Source of the DNA: HGM11368 sp051883395 | GTDB taxonomy: Bacteria; Bacillota; Clostridia; Christensenellales; UBA3700 | NCBI GenBank assembly: GCA_051883395.1 | Contig: JBJETQ010000022.1 | Span: 10,913-74,912, forward strand | DNA: 64,000 nt | Direction of reading: 5' to 3' | Part shown: piece after piece, positions 15,112 to 22,472 of the stretch | Position numbering within the stretch: position 1 is the first letter of the stretch | Layout: each line of letters opens with the position of its first letter | Notes under the pieces: model-generated | Databases searched by the model: none | What the model saw: the letters and a program-made list of their open reading frames with translations, nothing else | What the model was told of the DNA's origin: nothing | Position numbers and translations under genes: made by a program

Positions 15112-16956
15112 ATGGAAATTACGACAGTTTTGAAAGAACTTGTAAATAAGAAAATAAAAGATCTTGTCAATGATTTGGTATTGATAATAGAAAGAAAAAG
15201 TAATAAAGAGAATTATATCACAAACAATAAAGGGATGAGCGATATGGTAGAAAACGAAAATTTTAATGATATAGAGAGCGTTCAGGCTGAGATGGTAGAA
15301 GAGAAAGAACTCAATAAAGACGTCTCAGGTAACTGTAAGAGATATTTACAGTCCATGTTTGTCGAGCAACAAATGAACGATTATGCCGAAGACATGTGGG
15401 AGAATTGCGATAGAGACTATCTTGATTTGCATCAAGGTACATATAGCCATGTGTTTGACAATCCTAGTGCAGTCATGATTAAGTCAAATTCTGAATATTC
15501 TTCTAATCTGTCTCTATACAGAAAAAAAGAAAATGCCATCAAAGATAAATTTTCTATAAACTTATCAACTATAAAGAAAAACAAACAAAAACATCAACAA
15601 GAAAACATTAAGAGTGCTAACGAAAAGATTGATAGATATAGAAAAACCGGTGTTATCTTAGGAATTATAGCCCTTATAATAGGAGTTGTACTGGGCGGAC
15701 TCATCTTTGGTAGCAGCAGTACCCGTATATCTTTATTGGATATCTATTATCAAGACGCAATCAACTATTATAGCGTTGCTTTATACATAGGTATTTCAGC
15801 TTTGGTTTTTGCCGTAATAGTTGACGGTACTTTCTTGTTTTTGTGTAGAAAGCACACATATGCAAAGAAATCTCTTCAGGTATTGAAAATCAAAAATAAG
15901 AATAGCAACAAGAATATTAAGATAAAGATAGAGGCAAAGTCGTTCAAGGCAAGATATGCAATGGGCATCATAACATTTTTGCTTGTTTTCATTGTAACGA
16001 TTACGGGAACATTGTTTTATATTCAAGGTGTAAATGCTGAAAACTCACCGTTTGTTTATAATGGCTTTGAATTTTATGTAAGATCAGGCAAGGCATATAT
16101 TGCAGGTATTGATTCTGTTGAGCTTATGGATACTGACGGTGTACCGAACGGATATTGCAACGTGGTGATACCAGAATATGTTAGATATAAGGGTAGCAGA
16201 TTTGAAGTTGTCGGAATTGCCGAAGGCGCTTTTGAAAACAATGGAGCAGTGGTTACTCTTACTATAGGAAACAACGTGACGGATATAGAAGACGGGGCGT
16301 TGAAGAATTGTTATAACTTGCAGAAATTGATTCTTGAAGAGAGTACTTCATTAAGAGTAAATAGCATAGTAAATTACTTTGGAGTTGATGATACTGTTAA
16401 TTCAGACCAAAGCATAAGAAAGTGCGTGCCAAAATCGTTGAAAACAATTGTCTATAAAAATGAATATACTAACGTTAGCTCATACAAATTTAAAAATATG
16501 ATAGACGTGGAAGAAATACAGCTTGATCTTGAAACAAGTTATATTAGAGTCGAAGCTTATGCCTTTGAAAATTGCAAATCTCTCAAAACGCTGGATGTAA
16601 AGGATGGTAATTTAACAGATAGTTCGCTCAAAGGTTGTACGGGACTTCAATCTCTCAACATGGGATATATTTCTGCTGGTACTGCAAACTCATCAGGCTT
16701 GTCAAAGCTGTTCGGAGATACAAATACAGTGCCATCTAGTTTAACCAGCGTTTACATCAGTGAAATGACGTATGTACCTTCATATGCATTTATGAATTGT
16801 ATTAATATTGAAAGTATCATTTTCCCTAACGCACTTAGTATTTACAATCATGCCTTTTATAACTGTAATAGCTTGCAAATATTGGTAGTGGAGCCGATGG
16901 CATTGGCGAGCTATCCGACAAGCGCTTTTTACGGATGCAATGTTTTGAATAGCTAA
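15112..16956 (+). CDS. Membrane protein with C-terminal leucine-rich (BspA-type) repeats
   Basis: Up to 614 residues. The N-terminal 180 residues are charged and probably cytoplasmic. Three transmembrane helices follow (around VILGIIALIIGVVLGGLIFG, ALYIGISALVFAVIV and MGIITFLLVFIVTITGT). The C-terminal 290 residues are BspA-type LRR_5 repeats with phrases such as GIAEGAFENN, SYAFMNCINI and NHAFYNCNSL, expected outside the membrane if the third helix exits. The start is uncertain: ATG 15112 has no good ribosome site, while ATG 15244 has AAAGGGATGAG before it. It is the only multi-span membrane protein of the operon and may anchor the complex or recognise a surface partner. Confidence 0.78.
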   Translation: MEITTVLKELVNKKIKDLVNDLVLIIERKSNKENYITNNKGMSDMVENENFNDIESVQAEMVEEKELNKDVSGNCKRYLQSMFVEQQMNDYAEDMWENCDRDYLDLHQGTYSHVFDNPSAVMIKSNSEYSSNLSLYRKKENAIKDKFSINLSTIKKNKQKHQQENIKSANEKIDRYRKTGVILGIIALIIGVVLGGLIFGSSSTRISLLDIYYQDAINYYSVALYIGISALVFAVIVDGTFLFLCRKHTYAKKSLQVLKIKNKNSNKNIKIKIEAKSFKARYAMGIITFLLVFIVTITGTLFYIQGVNAENSPFVYNGFEFYVRSGKAYIAGIDSVELMDTDGVPNGYCNVVIPEYVRYKGSRFEVVGIAEGAFENNGAVVTLTIGNNVTDIEDGALKNCYNLQKLILEESTSLRVNSIVNYFGVDDTVNSDQSIRKCVPKSLKTIVYKNEYTNVSSYKFKNMIDVEEIQLDLETSYIRVEAYAFENCKSLKTLDVKDGNLTDSSLKGCTGLQSLNMGYISAGTANSSGLSKLFGDTNTVPSSLTSVYISEMTYVPSYAFMNCINIESIIFPNALSIYNHAFYNCNSLQILVVEPMALASYPTSAFYGCNVLNS

Positions 16957-17007
16957 TATAATCTTTGTAAACGGGAATGTAAAACACAAAAATAAAGGAA
17001 AAAAATA

Positions 17008-18354
17008 ATGGCAGAGCTTAGAAAACTAGAATGTCAAATATGCGGCGGGCCGCTAATAAAGACGAATGATGATTGTTATGAATGTACTCATTGTCATTCT
17101 AAATTTGAAATTGACTTGACAAAAGTATCCGATGAGTTACTAATAAATCTTAATCGTGCTGCGTCAAATAGGAGAAAAGCAAAGTTTGACGAAGCAGCTG
17201 AAGATTATGAAGCTATTTTGGAAGACAATCCGGATAATTTCGATGCGGCATGGGGATTGATGCTTGCCAACAAACATATTACGCATATCAAGAACGGCGA
17301 AGACGTCCAACCTATTTTGTATGATGCAGGCGCTCAGTCAATATTTGACAATGCATATTATAAAAAGGCAATGTCTATTTGTCCTTTTCCTGACGAATAT
17401 GTACGTAAGGCAATGCAGCTTGATGCTCTAAGAGGCAAAGCTTATCAACAGTTAAAAAAGGATAATACCGATATACTTATATGTTGTATTGATAAACAAG
17501 GAAGATATACCGACGAAATAAACTTGGCTCAAACGCTTGTCAAGGTGTTGGGCTTGAGAACGAAAAAGAATGTATTTTGGACGGGTACAAACTTAGCTAA
17601 TGTAAACAGAAGCGACTACGAACCTTATCTGTATGCAGCAATCAAAAAGGCAAAAGTACTTATTGTACTTACGTCTTCGCTAGAAAATTGTTGCGATCCC
17701 CAGTTGGAAAGCATATGGAAAAGATTCATAAGGTTCGCTAAAGAAGAATCGGATAAAAATGTCTTTCTTGCACTTGCCGGCTGTGATGTTGACGATATGC
17801 CTAAGGAATTGAAGAAGGTAAAGACTTTTGACGTTCAGGACGGGAATTTCAACGCTTTGCTGGATACGGTGCAAAAGTTGTTTGAGACACCAAAAAAAGA
17901 AGAAAAAAAAGCGAAAGCTTCGGTTGAGGAAAAGACCACAAATTCAACAAAATCTCAACCTAAAGAAACTAAAAGTAGCAATACGACAACAAAACGTTCT
18001 ATTCCAAGTGGAGCAGAAAGCTTTGATAACAGTAAGGTCAGTATGACTACTACGTTTGACAACGTAGGTAGAAAGCTGTCGGATGGGGACATAAGCACAA
18101 ATCCGCAGGCGTTGCGTAGCCTTGCGTCAAAAATAAGGTCATACGGGTTGGGACAACAAAATATTATTAGAGAATGCCATTCTGCTTTGAGCAGGTTGAC
18201 GTATTCCTGGGACGATTCACACATGGTGCAGATTCTTGATGAGATTGCGAGAATACAATCGAGATACGATAACAAGATGTATGATATCAATGCATTTGCC
18301 GACTGGTTAGATCAGAAAGCAACGGTACTTGATAAGAAAAATAACATAAAATAA
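17008..18354 (+). CDS. Zinc ribbon-TPR-TIR protein with C-terminal W-x-D segment
   Basis: A 448-residue multidomain protein. Residues 9-29 form a zinc ribbon (Cys9, Cys12, Cys26, Cys29). Residues 40-145 look like TPR helices (FDEAAEDYEAILEDNPDNFD). Residues 150-245 match a TIR domain (DILICCIDKQGRYTDEINLA, then YEPYLYAAIKKAKVLIVLTS). In relatives the following helix carries a Glu before Trp that serves NAD hydrolysis; here ESIWKRF has Ile there, so the domain may be non-catalytic or may use another residue. A Lys/Glu/Thr-rich linker leads to a helical tail with YSWDDSHM, sharing SWDDS with the 13483 protein. TIR suggests signalling or immunity; the tail ties it to the W-x-D proteins. Confidence 0.78.
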   Translation: MAELRKLECQICGGPLIKTNDDCYECTHCHSKFEIDLTKVSDELLINLNRAASNRRKAKFDEAAEDYEAILEDNPDNFDAAWGLMLANKHITHIKNGEDVQPILYDAGAQSIFDNAYYKKAMSICPFPDEYVRKAMQLDALRGKAYQQLKKDNTDILICCIDKQGRYTDEINLAQTLVKVLGLRTKKNVFWTGTNLANVNRSDYEPYLYAAIKKAKVLIVLTSSLENCCDPQLESIWKRFIRFAKEESDKNVFLALAGCDVDDMPKELKKVKTFDVQDGNFNALLDTVQKLFETPKKEEKKAKASVEEKTTNSTKSQPKETKSSNTTTKRSIPSGAESFDNSKVSMTTTFDNVGRKLSDGDISTNPQALRSLASKIRSYGLGQQNIIRECHSALSRLTYSWDDSHMVQILDEIARIQSRYDNKMYDINAFADWLDQKATVLDKKNNIK

Positions 18355-18376
18355 TTTTTATACGGAGGAAATAGTT

Positions 18377-19309
18377 ATGGCAAAAGAATTACCAAAAATC
18401 ATCATTGATTATGAAGGACCGAACGAGCAATTGGTTTGGCAATCGCAAATTCAGCAATGTATTGGCGAGACGGAAGTAATCGTTCCGTTTTCACACGAAG
18501 TAATCTTTATTAAAGATGGAGAGATGCTAGATACCATGATGCCTGGCAAACATACTCTCAACGTTCCTACGGTTACAAAAGGCTTTTTGGGCATTGGTAA
18601 AAAGATTGTAAGCGAACCTTTTAAATGCCAGGTGTTTTTTGTCAATAAAACAGTAACGTTGGTTGTACCTTGGGGAACGCCTAATCAAATGAAATTGATG
18701 GATCCATTCCTTGAATATCCTGTAAGTGTTGGTGCGCATGGGTCGTTTGACATAACCATCAGCAATTCTAGAAAATTTGTTTCTAAGGTTGTGGGAAATA
18801 CGGCGGGAGTGACTACGGAAGGTTTGCAGAGATTTTTTGCAGACAAGATGATTATGCGTGTCAAGGACGTAATTGCCAACGCAATGGTTACCAGCAAAAT
18901 CAACTTCTACGAGCTTAATACTCGTCTTCTTACCATTTGTGACGTTATACTTGACAGTGTAAGAAAGATGTTTGATGACTATGGTGTGGAGATAACAGCA
19001 TTTACACTCAACGAAGTAAAGATACCGGACAGCGATTTGAGAGAATTGGAATCTATTTTGAAACAAAAGAAATTGCTTGGGCTCAAAGAAACCAGCTTTT
19101 CTAAAGAAAGAGCGGCAAAGCAGGAAACTACCAAAATGATTGTTGATGCTTCGGTAAGACTTGCAGAAGCAGCTATTGATGCAGAAGGCAAAAAGCAACA
19201 AGTGATAATCAATAATAATGCACAGGCAGGCAAGTATTGTCCAAAATGTGGCACCAAAGTTGCTCCTGACGCAATGTTCTGCAACAACTGTGGCAATAGA
19301 TTGCAATAA
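18377..19309 (+). CDS. SPFH/Band-7 domain protein with C-terminal zinc ribbon (YdjI-like)
   Basis: A 310-residue protein of the SPFH (stomatin/prohibitin) group usually annotated as virion core or YdjI-like. The SPFH domain fills residues 25-240 (CIGETEVIVPFSHEVIFIKD at the start, a helical arm with KERAAKQETTKMIVD at the end). A zinc ribbon closes it (CPKCGTKVAPDAMFCNNCG). In Bacillus subtilis, YdjI sits in an operon with the PspA/ESCRT-III-superfamily protein YdjF, so the neighbourhood here with ESCRT-III-like genes has precedent. Likely a membrane-associated scaffold. GGAGG ribosome site before the start. Confidence 0.85.
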   Translation: MAKELPKIIIDYEGPNEQLVWQSQIQQCIGETEVIVPFSHEVIFIKDGEMLDTMMPGKHTLNVPTVTKGFLGIGKKIVSEPFKCQVFFVNKTVTLVVPWGTPNQMKLMDPFLEYPVSVGAHGSFDITISNSRKFVSKVVGNTAGVTTEGLQRFFADKMIMRVKDVIANAMVTSKINFYELNTRLLTICDVILDSVRKMFDDYGVEITAFTLNEVKIPDSDLRELESILKQKKLLGLKETSFSKERAAKQETTKMIVDASVRLAEAAIDAEGKKQQVIINNNAQAGKYCPKCGTKVAPDAMFCNNCGNRLQ

Positions 19310-19339
19310 TATTGCCAAATATTAAAAGGAGAAAAGTGT

Positions 19340-19693
19340 ATGTGTTTTAAAAAATTTACAGAAAAGAGAAAATTGAAAAACTATAACAAGCATGATGAAG
19401 AAATAAAAGAAAGCAATAGCGTTCTTCGTTCCAATTTTGCCAAGGTAAAAACTTTGTGCGGAATGACTCAATCAGATACAGTAAAGAGCAAACTCAATGA
19501 AGTTGCCGATTTGTTAGAATATGCATCTCCGTCGACAAAAGGTGAGGTCGTAAAGGAAGATAACAAGATTTCTGACAGGCTTGATGACGTAAAAATTCTT
19601 ATTGTTGGAGAGAAGGCAGAAGATAAAATTGTTGAAAAAATCAATGAAATCAGGATTATGGTTATTGAGAGAAATAATTTGACAGGTGTGTAA
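19340..19693 (+). CDS. Hypothetical helical protein next to ESCRT-III-like genes
   Basis: A 117-residue, highly charged helical protein beginning MCFKKFTEKRKLK, a short aromatic/basic start like those of the two ESCRT-III-like neighbours. The middle has NEVADLLEYASPSTKGEV and the last third repeats (D/E)KI-type helices. No family is recognised. AAAGGAG lies before the start and the next gene begins one base after its stop. It could be an adaptor or a shortened ESCRT-III-like protein, but there is no real evidence for either. Confidence 0.6.
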   Translation: MCFKKFTEKRKLKNYNKHDEEIKESNSVLRSNFAKVKTLCGMTQSDTVKSKLNEVADLLEYASPSTKGEVVKEDNKISDRLDDVKILIVGEKAEDKIVEKINEIRIMVIERNNLTGV

Positions 19694-19694
19694 A

Positions 19695-20300
19695 ATGTGG
19701 CCTTTTAACAAAAATAAGTTTGAAAAAATCAAGCGTAGCGACGTGGTTGACAGTATCATAAACATAGAGCGCAGGCAACAAGAAGAAATTGATAACGTCG
19801 GGGAGCGAGAAAAAGAGATAGCGAAACTTTTGCAACAAGGAAAGGCTTGCAAAAGTCGTGATATGCAACTTGCGCTTGCCAAACGCATCAATTTGCTTAA
19901 AAAAGAAAATAGCAACTCCGCTCAAAGAATTCAGTATCTTAACGCCAATTTGCAGGCGCTAAATCAGCTTAAAACGGCAATTGACGACAAAGATTTTATT
20001 TCCAACAATTCGGATATACCAATCAACAAACTGTTGACCGATACGGCAGCTTTACAAAAATTTCTTGCCGGTGTAACCAACAAGAAGATGAAGGGAGAGA
20101 GCAAACTTTCTGCGGCGCTTGATACTTTTGATAATGTGGACGACGGCTATGAAGCTAACGAGCGCATTTATGGAGTAAGCGAACAGGACGAACAACTTTT
20201 AAGTATGTTTGAAATGGAAAATTCTGAAGAAGACGCTTCGGTTTTTGGTGCGCCTGAGTACGAAAAAAATACACAAAGCATAGAAAAGGACAGCTTATAG
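19695..20300 (+). CDS. ESCRT-III-like protein, Snf7/CHMP4-like
   Basis: A 201-residue protein starting MWPFNKNKFEKIKR, an aromatic then basic N-terminus comparable to the membrane-inserting start of Snf7. Residues 15-95 form a long basic helical hairpin with KEIAKLLQQGKACKSRDMQL and INLLKKENSNSAQRIQYLNA, which by eye follow the Snf7/CHMP4 core in length, spacing and charge. The C-terminal 60 residues are acidic (EMENSEEDAS), giving the basic-core/acidic-tail polarity of ESCRT-III subunits. It is followed 15 nt later by a Vps2-like paralogue and then by a Vps4-like ATPase. Recognition is from memory of the family; PspA/Vipp1-type membership is the main alternative. Confidence 0.65.
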   Translation: MWPFNKNKFEKIKRSDVVDSIINIERRQQEEIDNVGEREKEIAKLLQQGKACKSRDMQLALAKRINLLKKENSNSAQRIQYLNANLQALNQLKTAIDDKDFISNNSDIPINKLLTDTAALQKFLAGVTNKKMKGESKLSAALDTFDNVDDGYEANERIYGVSEQDEQLLSMFEMENSEEDASVFGAPEYEKNTQSIEKDSL

Positions 20301-20314
20301 TGAGGTAGCAAATA

Positions 20315-20908
20315 ATGGGAAGATTTTTCAAGACAAAAGAGGAAAAAGAACTCGAAAAAAGAATGCTCGTCAAAAAGACGATGCGAGATATTGAGAAACA
20401 TATCGTAAAATTGCAAGCACAAAAGCAAAAAGCTGTAGAATCGGCAAAGCAAGCCAAGCTTCAAGGTTCGCCTCAACAGTATAGTCTTGCTGTCAGCTGT
20501 TTGAGAACAGCTCTTGCACAAGAAAAGAAAGCAAAAGAAATGTTGCTCAATTTCCAAAACACTTTGCAAATGCGTGATTTGAGCCAAATGACAAGCGAGT
20601 TTTTGAAGGGAATGAGCATAGTGTCAAAAGAAATGCAAGCTATTACAAAAGATATGAATTTTGCAAAAGTTCAAAAGGAATTTGAAACGGCTATGATGGG
20701 CATGGAGAATACCACGGATAATCTTGACGCAATGCTTGATTCTACCAACGATACTTTTTCTGCTATATCGTCTTCCAATATCAATATTGACGACGCAGAA
20801 ATCGAAGCGCTTATCGGCAATCAGGCAAGTGAATCTGAAAAGGAACTTGACAATGCCATAGACAAAAAACTCGACGAAATTTCAAAGTCGCTCAATGGAG
20901 CAAATTAA
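20315..20908 (+). CDS. ESCRT-III-like protein, Vps2/CHMP2-like, with MIM1-like tail
   Basis: A 197-residue helical protein starting MGRFFKTKEEKELEKRM. The order of segments matches Vps2/CHMP2: basic first helices with MRDIEKHIVKLQAQKQKAVE, a linker, then FLKGMSIVSKEMQAITKDMN and a conserved-looking VQKEFETAMMGMENTTDNLD, and an acidic C-terminal third. The last helix carries D179-x2-I182-x2-K185-L186-x2-I189, close to the MIM1 motif (D/E)xxLxxRLxxL by which ESCRT-III tails bind the Vps4 MIT domain. The next gene, 10 nt on, encodes an AAA ATPase with an MIT-like domain. Polymer-forming membrane remodelling is inferred. Confidence 0.7.
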   Translation: MGRFFKTKEEKELEKRMLVKKTMRDIEKHIVKLQAQKQKAVESAKQAKLQGSPQQYSLAVSCLRTALAQEKKAKEMLLNFQNTLQMRDLSQMTSEFLKGMSIVSKEMQAITKDMNFAKVQKEFETAMMGMENTTDNLDAMLDSTNDTFSAISSSNINIDDAEIEALIGNQASESEKELDNAIDKKLDEISKSLNGAN

Positions 20909-20917
20909 GGAGCAAAA

Positions 20918-22471
20918 ATGGCTGACGCTGATAAAAATGCTTTTATTTACGATACGTTTTTGATGTATTACGAGCATGCAAAAAAAGCACAAGAACGTGG
21001 CGATATTGCCGGAGCAAAAGAAAACTTGCTCCGTGCTGCGCAAGCATTGGTAAAACTTGCCAAGGAAGATAAGGGAGAACTGAAAAAAGCGAGATTTGAT
21101 AGAGCAAATCGCCTTATAGAAATTGCCAACAGTCTGACTCCTAACAGCGTAGTTATCGGAGAAAATTCCAACGTTAAGCGCTCGTCAAATTCTAACAAAT
21201 CTGATTCTGCCCGTTCTAACAATGCTTCAAAAAACGAAGATGAAGAAAAAATATGGCAGGCGTCTTCTATACCTGATGTCAAATTTAGCGACGTGGCAGG
21301 TTTGGAAGACGTAAAAAACACTATAAGAATGAGAATGATAAATCCGGTCAAATATCCGGAAAAATACGCTGTTTACAATAAGAAAAGCGGCGGTGGAGTT
21401 TTGTTATACGGACCACCCGGCACTGGTAAGACAATGATTGCCAAAGCAATTGCCAATGAGGTCGGTGCAACGTTTTATGCAATCAAAGGCTCGGATATAG
21501 TAAGTAAGTGGGTAGGAGAGTCGGAAAAAAACATCAGCAGCCTATTTGAAACGGCTCGTAAGGACAAACTTGCAATAATTTTTGTCGATGAAATGGATAG
21601 TTTGTTTGGTCAAAGGGGTGTGGACCCGCACAATGACAAACGTGTAAACGAGTTTTTGCAGCAAATTGACGGTTTTGTAGGGCGCAACCCTAATCTTTTG
21701 TTACTGGGTGCGACAAACCGTCCGTGGGACGTCGATGGTGCGGCTGTGCGTTCCGGACGATTTAGCGAAAAAATTTATGTTCCGTTGCCTGATGCACAAG
21801 CGAGAATGTACCTGTTGAAAAAACAACTTAAAAACATTCCTTTGGGCAGCGATGTTGATTTTGATAAAGTTGTTCAGATGACCAAAGGATATTCGGGAGC
21901 GGATATCGATGAAGTATGTGATAGAGCCAAAGAAATACCGCTCAATAATTTTATAAAAAACAATATAGAAGAAAAAGTATGTATGAAACATATCATAGGA
22001 GCAATAAAAAAGGTGAGACCTATGGTAAGTGCCGAGGAAATTGCTCGTTTTGAGGAATATGCGGGAGTAAGATATAAGGACTCTCCTGATGAAGAAGACG
22101 ACATAGAATTCAATGACGAGACACAAAACGACGTCAATACAAATAACTCGTCGGTACAAAACGAAAGCTCGGAAGATGTAACAACTAAAAGGCAAGAAGC
22201 TCCAAAAATCATATTCGAGAAAACTCAAATAGATTTACAGCCAGGAGAAAATCCGACAATCCAATTCTATATTGACGGAGATTATGACAGAGTATATCTA
22301 GAATTGGACGGAGCCAATTACGTGTGTGAAAAATGTATACGCAACTGGAGCTGCGTTGTCAATGTACAGGAAGCAGGAGATTATGTTGCCAGGATTTTTG
22401 CTAAAGAGTTGCTGGGAGAAGAAAAATTGACGTTTTCAAAAGGTTTTGTAGAAAACGATATGGAGATTTGA
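20918..22471 (+). CDS. Vps4-like AAA ATPase with N-terminal MIT-like domain
   Basis: A 517-residue protein. Residues 8-72 form a three-helix bundle reading YYEHAKKAQERGDIAGAKEN and FDRANRLIEIANSL, close to MIT domains. A Ser/Asn-rich linker (85-110) leads to an AAA core typical of the meiotic clade (Vps4, katanin): Walker A GPPGTGKT (165-172), pore loop KWVGESEK (197-204), Walker B FVDEMDSL (Asp224, Glu225), arginine fingers in RSGRF (Arg278, Arg281) and IYVPLPD. Beyond residue 400 is an acidic linker and a C-terminal Ig-like beta domain (IDLQPGENPTIQFYIDG) instead of the usual Vps4 end. Its likely job is to disassemble or remodel the two ESCRT-III-like polymers. Confidence 0.88.
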   Translation: MADADKNAFIYDTFLMYYEHAKKAQERGDIAGAKENLLRAAQALVKLAKEDKGELKKARFDRANRLIEIANSLTPNSVVIGENSNVKRSSNSNKSDSARSNNASKNEDEEKIWQASSIPDVKFSDVAGLEDVKNTIRMRMINPVKYPEKYAVYNKKSGGGVLLYGPPGTGKTMIAKAIANEVGATFYAIKGSDIVSKWVGESEKNISSLFETARKDKLAIIFVDEMDSLFGQRGVDPHNDKRVNEFLQQIDGFVGRNPNLLLLGATNRPWDVDGAAVRSGRFSEKIYVPLPDAQARMYLLKKQLKNIPLGSDVDFDKVVQMTKGYSGADIDEVCDRAKEIPLNNFIKNNIEEKVCMKHIIGAIKKVRPMVSAEEIARFEEYAGVRYKDSPDEEDDIEFNDETQNDVNTNNSSVQNESSEDVTTKRQEAPKIIFEKTQIDLQPGENPTIQFYIDGDYDRVYLELDGANYVCEKCIRNWSCVVNVQEAGDYVARIFAKELLGEEKLTFSKGFVENDMEI

Positions 22472-22472
22472 T

